Shown: piece by piece, positions 6,496 to 12,032 of the stretch
Layout of the letters: each line of letters starts with the position of its first letter
How positions within the stretch are numbered: position 1 is the first letter of the stretch
Source of the DNA: Pseudolysinimonas_A sp965653335
GTDB taxonomy: Bacteria > Actinomycetota > Actinomycetes > Actinomycetales > Microbacteriaceae
Direction: 5' to 3'
Length of the DNA: 12,032 bases
NCBI GenBank assembly: GCA_965653335.1
Contig: CBFGZU010000060.1
Coordinates: forward strand, 1 to 12,032
Position numbers and translations under genes: made by a program
The notes under the pieces: model-generated
The model's database searches: none
What the model was told of the DNA's origin: nothing
Seen by the model: the letters and a program-made list of their open reading frames with translations, nothing else

Positions 6496-7542
6496 ATGGA
6501 GCTCGACGACGCCGTGCGAATCGCCCGCGCCGCACTCTCGCGATTCGCGCTCGACCCCGCCGCCCGCATCGAATTCGTCAAGTACCGCGAGAACCACGTG
6601 TTCCGTGCGATCGAACCATCCGGGGCCTCGGTCGCCATCCGGCTCCACCGCCCGGGGTACCGCGACGACGCCGAAGTGCGCACCGAACTGACCTATTTGC
6701 GTCATCTCAGCGACGCGGCCGTTCCCGTTCCCGAAGTCGTCAGGACCGACGACGGAGAACTGTTCGCGACCGTCGAGATCGGCGAACATCGCCGACTCGT
6801 GTCGGTGCAGCGCTGGATCGCCGACGCCACCCCGTTCTCCGACGTCGAGTCGGTGCTCGCCGGCCGCCACTCCCCCGATCCGGACGCCTTCGCCCGGATC
6901 GGCGAACTGCTCGGCCGGCTCCACACCGCCGCCGAGCGGATCGGCATCCCTCGCGACTTCCGGCGAGCGGCGTGGGATGCCGCCGGACTCGTCGGCGACA
7001 CCCCTCTGTGGGGCGACCCCCGCGGGCTTCCCACATTGAGCGAGGCGGATCGCGCGGCGATCACTCGAGCCCTCCCCGCCCTCCACGCGCGGATGACCGC
7101 GCTCGGCACCGGCGCGAACCGCTTCGGGATCGTCCACGCCGACGCGACACCCGAGAACATCCTCGACACGCCCGATGGCATGGTGCTCATCGACTTCGAC
7201 GACTTCGGAACCGGGTGGTACGTCTTCGACCTCGTCACGGCGATCTTCCACCACGCGCTGCACCCCAGGTACCTCGAATACGAGCAAGCTCTTCGCGCGG
7301 GCTACACGACCGCACGCCCTCTCGACGCCGACGTCATCGCGGCGTGGGACGAATTCATGCTCGCACGGGGGCTGACCTACCTCGGCTGGGCGGCCGCACG
7401 CCCCGGAGATCCCGCGTCGGACGTCGTCGCCCGCACCGTCGCACCCTGGGTCGTGTCGCTCGCCGAGGCCCTCACGCGCGGCGAACCGGCCCCCTGGCGC
7501 ACCAGCTCGATCGCTTCCCACCACGACAAGGACGCCTCATGA
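6496..7542 (+). CDS. APH-fold small-molecule kinase (phosphotransferase family), probable amino-alcohol kinase
   Basis: A 348-aa kinase of the aminoglycoside phosphotransferase/choline kinase fold. Visible: the glycine-loop region around YRENHVFRA (30-38), VAIRLHRPGYR with the probable nucleotide-binding strand, catalytic HADATPENIL (H214, D216, N221; family HxDxxxxN), and the metal-binding DFD at 233-235 in LIDFDDFGTGW. ATG at 6496 has GGGGAGA about 6 nt upstream. The gene overlaps the next by ATGA. Close pairing with a class III PLP phospholyase-like gene recalls hydroxylysine kinase (HYKK/AGPHD1), which acts before a phospholyase, and predicts phosphorylation of the hydroxyl of an amino alcohol or hydroxy-amino acid. 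Antibiotic resistance is less likely from this context. Substrate is inference; fold and activity type are secure. Confidence 0.85.
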   Translation: MELDDAVRIARAALSRFALDPAARIEFVKYRENHVFRAIEPSGASVAIRLHRPGYRDDAEVRTELTYLRHLSDAAVPVPEVVRTDDGELFATVEIGEHRRLVSVQRWIADATPFSDVESVLAGRHSPDPDAFARIGELLGRLHTAAERIGIPRDFRRAAWDAAGLVGDTPLWGDPRGLPTLSEADRAAITRALPALHARMTALGTGANRFGIVHADATPENILDTPDGMVLIDFDDFGTGWYVFDLVTAIFHHALHPRYLEYEQALRAGYTTARPLDADVIAAWDEFMLARGLTYLGWAAARPGDPASDVVARTVAPWVVSLAEALTRGEPAPWRTSSIASHHDKDAS

Positions 7543-8831
7543 CATCCTCCGCCTCGCTGCTCGAACGTCGCTTCGCGACCATCGGCCGGCACTCACCGCT
7601 CTTCTATGACCAACCCGTGCACCTCGTCTCGGGCTCCGGCGTCTGGCTGACCGACGCGACCGGTCGCCGCTACCTCGACGCCTACAACAATGTGCCGCAC
7701 GTGGGGCACGCGCACCCCCGCATCGTCGAAGCGCTCCGCGATCAGGCGGCGACCCTCAACGTGCACACGCGCTACCTCGACGAGAACGTCGTCGATTACG
7801 CCGGCGCGCTCCTGGCCCGGTTCGAACCGGGGCTCGACCGCATCCTGTTCACGAACAGTGGCTCGGAAGCCAACGAACTCGCGTTCCGGATCGCCCGGCA
7901 GCACACCGCCGCGACCGGCATGCTCGTGACCGACTTCAGCTACCACGGCAACACGACGCTCCTCGCCGGCGCGACCACGGGCTTGAGGACCCGCGAGGGG
8001 CTCGCGCCGCACGTGCGCGCGTTCCCGGTTCCCGATCTCGACGCGGCGGCGAACGCCGGGAGAGTTCCCGCCCACGTGCGCGACGAAGCCCTCCTTCACG
8101 TCGACCGCGCGATCGCCGGACTCGTCGACAACGGATTCGGCATCGCGGCCGTCATCCTGGAATCGATCTTCTCGACGGAAGGCCTCCCCCGTGTTCCCGA
8201 GGGATACATCGAGGGCATCGCCTCGCGTGTCCGCGACGCCGGCGGTCTCGTGATCGGCGACGAAGTGCAAGCCGGACTCGGTCGCACCGGCAGCCATTTC
8301 TGGGGCTACCAGCGATACGACCTCGTGCCCGACTTCGTCACGCTCGGCAAGCCCCTCGGCAACGGTCACCCGCTCGCCGCCGTCGTGACGACCGAGGAAC
8401 TGCTGGAGGAGTTCGGGTCCCGCAACGAGTTCTTCAACACCTTCGCGGGCAACCCCGTGTCGTCTCGCGTCGGTCACGAAGTCTTGCGCGTCCTCGACGA
8501 CGAGCAGCTCGTCGCACGCGCGACGCGTCTGGGCTCCGTCATCCGCGACGACCTCGCCGACCTGGCCGCTCGCGACCCGCGTCTCGGACCCGTCAAAGGC
8601 GATGGCCTCTTCTTCGGGTTCGGCGTGTTCGAAGATCCCGAACGGACGATGCCCGACGCGGCAGCGACGAAGCGAATCGTCGAAGCCGTGAAGGCACGAG
8701 GCGTGCTCTTGAGCAAAATCGGCCCGACGGATTCGGTGCTGAAGATTCGTCCTCCGCTCGCCTTCGACGACGAGCACGTGCCGGTTCTGCTCGGCGCCAT
8801 CACGGACGCGGTTACCGAGGCGCTACGCTGA
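7539..8831 (+). CDS. Class III aminotransferase-fold PLP enzyme, probable amino-alcohol phosphate phospholyase
   Basis: A 430-aa PLP enzyme of the class III aminotransferase fold. Visible: phosphate-loop GSE (108-110), SYHGNT (134-139), Asp241 in GDEVQAGLGRTG that contacts the pyridine nitrogen, and the PLP lysine K271 in TLGKPLGNGHP. The run GSHFWGYQ, LVPDFVTLGKPLGNGHPLA closely follows the text I recall for mammalian ethanolamine-phosphate phospholyase and phosphohydroxylysine phospholyase, and for the actinobacterial phospholyase A1RDF1 of Arthrobacter, rather than GABA or ornithine aminotransferases. Those enzymes release ammonia and phosphate and leave an aldehyde. Coupling by an ATGA overlap to a kinase supports this reading. 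The frame is open far upstream, but that text is arginine-rich shadow of other genes. Alternative: an ordinary omega-aminotransferase. Confidence 0.87.
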   Translation: MTSSASLLERRFATIGRHSPLFYDQPVHLVSGSGVWLTDATGRRYLDAYNNVPHVGHAHPRIVEALRDQAATLNVHTRYLDENVVDYAGALLARFEPGLDRILFTNSGSEANELAFRIARQHTAATGMLVTDFSYHGNTTLLAGATTGLRTREGLAPHVRAFPVPDLDAAANAGRVPAHVRDEALLHVDRAIAGLVDNGFGIAAVILESIFSTEGLPRVPEGYIEGIASRVRDAGGLVIGDEVQAGLGRTGSHFWGYQRYDLVPDFVTLGKPLGNGHPLAAVVTTEELLEEFGSRNEFFNTFAGNPVSSRVGHEVLRVLDDEQLVARATRLGSVIRDDLADLAARDPRLGPVKGDGLFFGFGVFEDPERTMPDAAATKRIVEAVKARGVLLSKIGPTDSVLKIRPPLAFDDEHVPVLLGAITDAVTEALR

Positions 8832-8880
8832 CCCGCTGACCCCTCCCGTTATGGGGCTGCTGTCCCCTGGGCGCTCCGGA

Positions 8881-8886
8881 TAGCTT
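8881..8886 (+). promoter_or_regulatory. -10 box of a leaderless histidine kinase promoter
   Basis: TAGCTT (TAnnnT) is followed by 7 nt and then ATG at 8894, the same geometry as at rlmN. This supports a start independent of the phospholyase gene, which ends 62 nt earlier. Confidence 0.45.
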
Positions 8887-8893
8887 GAGTGGT

Positions 8894-10624
8894 ATGACCG
8901 CGCCTCCGGCAGCGACGCCGGGCGCGCTCTCCCCGCCTCTCGCCCTCCGTCGCTCCATCGACGTCCTCCTGTGGCTCATGGTCGGCGCCAACGTCCTCTT
9001 CTTCATCGGGCTCGTGCTGACCGACGCGGGCAACGATGTCGTCAATGTCGTCATCGCGCTCGCCTGCCAGTGGATCCCGGTCACGATCTTCTGGCTCGCC
9101 GTCGCCCGTACGAAGGTCATGCGAACGCCCGTCGTCCTCGCCGCCGCCGGAGTGACCTTCTCGGCGATGGGCGAGATCTACTACTCGTTCGCTGTCGACA
9201 GCAACGGGTTCCTCGCGTTCCCGTCCCCCGCCGACGTGGGCTACCTGCTCTTCTACCCCTTCATGATCGCGGCGCTCGCGGCGCTCATCCACAGTCGGCT
9301 GCGCGGCGTGGGCGGTCTCGTCCTGCTCGAGACGATCGTCGCGACCGTCGGGGCGTCCGCCGTCATCGCGGTGCTGCTCGGGCCGGTCATCGACGATGCA
9401 CTCGCGAACCGGACGTTCATCGAGAGCGCCATCTCGATCGGATACCCGCTGTTCGATCTGATTCTCATCGCGATGATCGTCGGAATCGCCACCGTTCCCT
9501 CCGTCCGGATCGGACGGCGCTGGTGGGCCCTGACCGTGGGTCTCGGCATCTTCCTCGCGGGTGACGTCGCGTATGCGGTTCTCGAGAGCCACGACGAGTA
9601 CATCATCGGAACCCCGCTGGACGCGATATGGACGGTGGGTCTCGCCTTCATCACCTGGTGGGTCGCCGGAGTCGCGCACCACAGTGCCGAGCCCGTGAAA
9701 ACATCCCGCGAGGGTCTGGCCGTCGTACTGCCGGCCGCCGCCGTGTTCGCGGGCCTCGCGGTGCTCGTCATCGGGACGACGACGCGGCTGTCGGTTCTCG
9801 CCGTCGTACTCGCCGCGTTGACCGTCGCCCTCGGGGCCGCGCCGTTCATCTTCCGCCAGGCGATGCTCGGACGGATGCTCGCGGCACAAGACGAAGCCGT
9901 GCGACGACTGACCGAACTCGACAGGGCCAAGACCGACATGCTCGTGACGGTCAACCACGAATTCCGCACGCCGCTGACCTCGATCAACGGACACGTCGAA
10001 CTCCTCCTCGACGGCATCGCGGACGAGATGTCCCCGGCGGCGACCGACATGCTGCGCACGATCGAACGCAACGGCGCCAAGCTCCAGCGGCTCGTCGACG
10101 AGACGTTCACGGCGTCCCGACTCGACGAGCTCGACGCCGACCTCGTCCGGACGCCCCTCGACGTCGCCGAGATCGTGACGCGCGCGGTCGAAGATGTCGA
10201 ACCGGCGGCGCGGAGCCGTGGGGTCGCCCTCTCCCTGCTCGGAGGCGACGTCGACCTCACCGTTCGCGCCGACGGTGCCCGCCTGGAGCGAGCCCTCGCG
10301 AGCCTCGTCGACAACGCGATCAAATTCACCGACCCCGGCGGCCACGCGACCGTGACCGTCGAACCGTCCGCCGCGGGAGGCGAGGTCGTGATCCGGGTCA
10401 GCGACAGCGGGATCGGAATCCCGGTCGATGAGATCCCTCACCTCTTCACCCGGTTCTTCCGGGCCTCCAACGTGCGCACGGCAGCGATTCCCGGGGTCGG
10501 CCTCGGCCTCTCGATCTCCCGGCAGGTCGTTCACGCGCACGGCGGAACGATCGAGGTCGACTCCGCCGCGGGGAGCGGCACGACCATGACGGTGCGAATT
10601 CCGGTGGCCGACGGCGTCTCCTAA
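8894..10624 (+). CDS. Membrane sensor histidine kinase with multi-helix N-terminal sensor
   Basis: A 576-aa two-component sensor. Residues 22-320 hold about ten membrane helices with little extracytoplasmic sequence; the run PSPADVGYLLFYP (110-122) resembles an N-terminal membrane module I recall from actinobacterial signalling proteins. A short linker leads to a HisKA domain with phospho-acceptor H355 (NHEFRTPL), then a HATPase_c domain: N-box D473-N474 (LVDNAIKF), G1 box DSGIGIP from D504, G2 box GVGLG at 534-538. ATG at 8894 is preferred to the in-frame TTG at 8885, since a -10 box ends 7 nt before it and no good ribosome site serves either. No response regulator lies beside it: the next gene is convergent and unrelated, so its partner is elsewhere. 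The signal sensed is unknown; a hydrophobic or membrane-state cue would suit the architecture. Confidence 0.92.
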   Translation: MTAPPAATPGALSPPLALRRSIDVLLWLMVGANVLFFIGLVLTDAGNDVVNVVIALACQWIPVTIFWLAVARTKVMRTPVVLAAAGVTFSAMGEIYYSFAVDSNGFLAFPSPADVGYLLFYPFMIAALAALIHSRLRGVGGLVLLETIVATVGASAVIAVLLGPVIDDALANRTFIESAISIGYPLFDLILIAMIVGIATVPSVRIGRRWWALTVGLGIFLAGDVAYAVLESHDEYIIGTPLDAIWTVGLAFITWWVAGVAHHSAEPVKTSREGLAVVLPAAAVFAGLAVLVIGTTTRLSVLAVVLAALTVALGAAPFIFRQAMLGRMLAAQDEAVRRLTELDRAKTDMLVTVNHEFRTPLTSINGHVELLLDGIADEMSPAATDMLRTIERNGAKLQRLVDETFTASRLDELDADLVRTPLDVAEIVTRAVEDVEPAARSRGVALSLLGGDVDLTVRADGARLERALASLVDNAIKFTDPGGHATVTVEPSAAGGEVVIRVSDSGIGIPVDEIPHLFTRFFRASNVRTAAIPGVGLGLSISRQVVHAHGGTIEVDSAAGSGTTMTVRIPVADGVS

Positions 10625-10654
10625 CGCACCTCATCTCCTAACGCACCTCATCTC
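10621..10654. repeat. Tandem duplication of a 17-bp unit across the histidine kinase stop
   Basis: CTAACGCACCTCATCTC occurs twice head to tail (10621-10637 and 10638-10654) without mismatch. The first copy supplies the kinase TAA stop. A degraded third echo (GGCGTACCTCA) follows at about 10656-10666 and runs into the stop of the convergent DUF5997 gene. Confidence 0.85.
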
Positions 10655-10663
10655 TGGCGTACC

Positions 10664-11119
10664 TCAGGGGAGCGGCTCGTCCTCCTCGGCATCCACTGCG
10701 GTGTCGTCGCGCCGGGGACGCTCCCCGACGGCCGTTCCCGGCGGGCGCCCGGTGCCGGGGGCGTACTTCTCTCGTTCGGTGGAGAGCCATTCGGGCAGTT
10801 CGAGCAGAAGCGTACGAATCTCGGTGGTCGTCATCGAGTCGCTCACGCCCGCACGAGCGAGCGCCGAGTTGGAGACGCCGAGCCGACGTGCGACCTCGTG
10901 GCGCGGATGCGGGCCGTCGCGTCGCAAGGTGATGAGCCACTCCGGAGGGTCGGTCTGCAGCGCCTGAACGGCATCCCGCGCGATGGGCCGCGCGCGGAAC
11001 TCCTCGGGAGCGGCCGGCAGGAAGATGCCGAGCTTCTGCGCCGCCGTCGCGGGCTTCAGCAACTGCTGCTTCGGGGGTTTCGGCTGTTGGCGACGGTCTT
11101 CGCGCGCGGCGTCGGTCAT
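10664..11119 (-). CDS. DUF5997 family protein
   Basis: A small protein of 151 aa. The core KQQLLKPATAAQKLGIFLPAAPEEF (18-41) followed by DPPEWL (58-63) is what I recall as the actinobacterial DUF5997 family, whose function is unknown. Residues 74-92 (HEVARRLGVSNSALARAGV) read like a helix-turn-helix. There is a short internal echo, PPEWLITLRR (59-68) against LPEWLSTERE (108-117). The C-terminal 30 residues are charged and probably disordered. ATG at 11119 is supported by a TACGCT -10 box ending 6 nt upstream, as a leaderless start; the frame above it is not protein-like. It is divergent from an HTH-less LysR effector domain, a pairing I recall in related genomes and which suggests a joint role. 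Function remains inference. Confidence 0.85.
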   Translation of the reverse strand: MTDAAREDRRQQPKPPKQQLLKPATAAQKLGIFLPAAPEEFRARPIARDAVQALQTDPPEWLITLRRDGPHPRHEVARRLGVSNSALARAGVSDSMTTTEIRTLLLELPEWLSTEREKYAPGTGRPPGTAVGERPRRDDTAVDAEEDEPLP

Positions 11120-11125
11120 GGCACG

Positions 11126-11150
11126 AGCGTACGTGGCCCGCGCGTACCCT
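11126..11150. promoter_or_regulatory. Mirror-image divergent leaderless promoters
   Basis: The 37-nt gap between the two ATGs holds AGCGTACG (11126-11133) and CGTACCCT (11143-11150), an inverted repeat with 7 of 8 matches. Read outward these give -10 boxes TACGCT (minus) and TACCCT (plus), each exactly 6 nt from its ATG. Both genes would thus start without a leader, and the two promoters must overlap. Confidence 0.55.
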
Positions 11151-11156
11151 GAGGTC

Positions 11157-11702
11157 ATGCCCGATCCGCTCATCGTCGCGTTCGTGCCGGGCGTCACCCC
11201 GGGCAAGTGGGAGCGGGTGTGGCGTGAGCGACGACCGGGCGGACGGCTCGACCTCGTGCCCCTGCCGCAGGATGCCGCCCTCGCCGCCGTCGGGAACGGA
11301 ACCGCCCACATGGCGATCGCTCGCGACGTGAACGCCGACGACCGATGGCACGCGATCCCGCTCTACCGGGAGATCCCCGTCGTTGTCGCGCCGCGGGGGT
11401 CGCTCGTGGCGAGTGTGGACGCCCTCGATCTCGTCGATCTCGAGGGTGAGAACGTGCTCGCGGTGGACCTCGACGGGGGCGCGGCGGTGGACGCCGTCGA
11501 TCTCGTGGCGGCGAACGTCGGTGTGGCCGTCATGCCCCAGTCGGTCGCGCGGGCGCTCTCCCGCAAGGATGTCGTCGCTCGGCCGCTCCGCGACGCGCCC
11601 GATACCGCGATCTCACTCGTCTGGCCGGCTGTCGGAGCGCATCCGCTGTGCGACGTGTTCGTCGGGATCGTGCGCGGCCGCACGGCGAACAGCTCCCGCT
11701 GA
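11157..11702 (+). CDS. LysR-type substrate-binding domain protein lacking the DNA-binding domain
   Basis: A 181-aa protein that reads as the effector-binding (type 2 periplasmic-binding fold) half of a LysR regulator. Visible: a starting strand LIVAFVPGVTPGKW, GNGTAHMAIARD at about 47-58 where LysR domains carry the low-affinity strand and loop, PLYREIPVVVAPRGS at about 68-82, and a late VAANVGVAVMPQSVARAL typical of the G-V-A-x-P-x segment in LysR effector domains. There is no winged HTH and no signal peptide, so it is not a complete regulator or an exported binding protein. ATG at 11157 follows a TACCCT -10 box by 6 nt; upstream frame is shadow of the divergent gene. It may act with the DUF5997 product, which has an HTH-like stretch. 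That partnership is inference. Confidence 0.8.
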   Translation: MPDPLIVAFVPGVTPGKWERVWRERRPGGRLDLVPLPQDAALAAVGNGTAHMAIARDVNADDRWHAIPLYREIPVVVAPRGSLVASVDALDLVDLEGENVLAVDLDGGAAVDAVDLVAANVGVAVMPQSVARALSRKDVVARPLRDAPDTAISLVWPAVGAHPLCDVFVGIVRGRTANSSR

Positions 11703-11729
11703 GCGAAACGCGACCACGGTCCCGCTCGC

Positions 11730-11748
11730 TTAGGATAGCCTCGCCTGT
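11730..11748 (+). promoter_or_regulatory. DtxR/IdeR-like iron box
   Basis: TTAGGATAGCCTCGCCTGT matches the known DtxR/IdeR consensus TTAGGTTAGGCTAACCTAA at most positions in the left half (TTAGG-TAG-CT) and keeps CCT in the right. It contains two TAnnnT boxes, TAGGAT (11731-11736) and TAGCCT (11736-11741), so a bound regulator would cover the promoter. It stands 20 nt before the iron-binding lipoprotein start, consistent with repression when iron is plentiful. Confidence 0.65.
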
Positions 11749-11768
11749 TTTGATCCGAGAGAGCTGCC

Positions 11769-12032
11769 GTGAGAACCCCACCGCTTCCCCTGCTTTTCGC
11801 CCCGATCGCCGCGATCGTCCTCGGCCTCACCGGATGCGCTCCGGGCGGTTCCGAGCCCGTCGAGCCCTCGGACGACGCCCTCGTCGTCTACAACGCTCAG
11901 CACGAGCAGCTCACCGAGGAGTGGGCGGACGCGTTCACGGCCGAGACGGGGATCGAGGTCGTCCTGCGGAACGGATCGGACAGCGAACTGGGCAACCAGC
12001 TCGTGCTGGAGGGCGAGGAGTCGCGCGCCGAC
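11769..12032 (+). CDS. Iron(III) ABC transporter substrate-binding lipoprotein (partial, N-terminal 88 codons)
   Basis: Only the first 88 codons are in the window; the frame is open to the edge. GTG at 11769 begins a lipoprotein signal peptide: short basic start (VRTP), hydrophobic run, and lipobox LTGC with Cys23 as the lipidation site. After an acidic linker, the mature start ALVVYNAQHEQLTEEWADAF, then TGIEVVLRNGSDSELGNQL, is characteristic of the ferric-iron binding proteins of FbpA/AfuA/FutA type that feed a permease and ATPase. Anchored outside the membrane, it would capture ferric iron or a ferric chelate. The iron box 20 nt upstream supports iron control. The ribosome site is weak (GAGAG, 5 nt upstream). 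Transporter genes are expected beyond the right edge. Confidence 0.85.
   Translation, partial: MRTPPLPLLFAPIAAIVLGLTGCAPGGSEPVEPSDDALVVYNAQHEQLTEEWADAFTAETGIEVVLRNGSDSELGNQLVLEGEESRAD

Noticed and set aside
5811..7538. Upstream extension of the phospholyase frame, suggesting a fused kinase-lyase protein
   Set aside because: Kinase-lyase fusions exist in this family, but here the kinase motifs are in another frame and the extension is arginine-rich shadow sequence running across tetR. The ATGA overlap is the natural gene border.
6496..7542. Aminoglycoside resistance gene
   Set aside because: The HxDxxxxN and DFD motifs are shared by the whole phosphotransferase fold. Coupling to a phospholyase-like gene and lack of mobile-element context point to metabolism.
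8848..8872. GGGG/CCCC hairpin after the phospholyase gene as a terminator
   Set aside because: The stem is only 4-5 bp with no T-run; it does not stand out in GC-rich DNA.
8849..10540. Long antisense open frame of over 500 codons opposite the histidine kinase
   Set aside because: Dominated by Asp, Glu, Arg, Gly and His with no recognisable motif, opposite a kinase with all HisKA and HATPase boxes. Other long antisense frames at 3977-4936, 6451-7524 and 7593-8777 were dropped for the same reason.
11157..11702. LysR gene broken by loss of its N-terminal half
   Set aside because: The start has its own -10 box at the proper distance, and no HTH remnant is visible upstream in any frame, where the DUF5997 gene lies. 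It looks like an intact short gene rather than a remnant.
1..12032. tRNA or rRNA genes, CRISPR arrays, insertion sequences, phage or defence genes
   Set aside because: No cloverleaf or rRNA-like text, no regularly spaced repeats, no transposase or integrase motifs were seen on either strand. Coding space is almost filled by the genes listed.

Overview
The window reads as chromosomal DNA from a high-GC Gram-positive actinobacterium, most likely a member of Micrococcales close to Microbacteriaceae. Evidence: strong G/C third-position bias, frequent GTG starts, several genes whose -10 box (TAnnnT) lies only 6-7 nt before the start codon (leaderless layout), a DUF5997 gene, and a copy of the CCCTTCGACAGGCTCAGGG dispersed repeat. 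I see no tRNA, rRNA, CRISPR array, insertion sequence, phage gene or replication origin. The assignment comes from sequence style and recalled families, not from a search.

Layout, left to right. (1) rlmN (minus strand) encodes the 23S rRNA A2503 methyltransferase and carries an in-frame dispersed repeat. (2) Divergent from it is a copper/TPQ primary amine oxidase (plus strand). (3) A long perfect hairpin separates this from a convergent APC-type amino acid/amine permease (minus). (4) Upstream of the permease, on the same strand, is a tetR-SDR pair with a GTGA stop/start overlap. (5) Divergent from tetR, across an 82-nt AT-rich gap holding overlapping palindromes, is a plus-strand pair joined by an ATGA overlap: an APH-fold small-molecule kinase and a class III aminotransferase-fold protein resembling the amino-alcohol phosphate phospholyases (ETNPPL/PHYKPL type). 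(6) A membrane histidine kinase follows with no response regulator in view. (7) A DUF5997 gene is divergent from a LysR-type effector domain that lacks a DNA-binding domain. (8) The window ends inside a lipoprotein of the ferric-iron ABC binding-protein type, preceded by a DtxR/IdeR-like iron box.

How the genes may work together. The centre (about 1.35-8.83 kb) looks like an amine or amino-alcohol use region. The permease would import the substrate. The kinase would phosphorylate an amino alcohol (ethanolamine, hydroxylysine or a relative). The PLP enzyme would eliminate ammonia and phosphate to give an aldehyde, and the SDR could act on a carbonyl or alcohol product. TetR, sitting between the two coupled pairs, is the likely local regulator. 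The amine oxidase offers a parallel oxidative route from primary amines to aldehydes. The individual families are clear; the exact substrate and the idea of one pathway are inference.

The most interesting items are the kinase-phospholyase divergon with its operator-like palindromes, the repeat translated inside rlmN, the mirror-image leaderless promoters between DUF5997 and the HTH-less LysR domain, and the iron box at the right edge.
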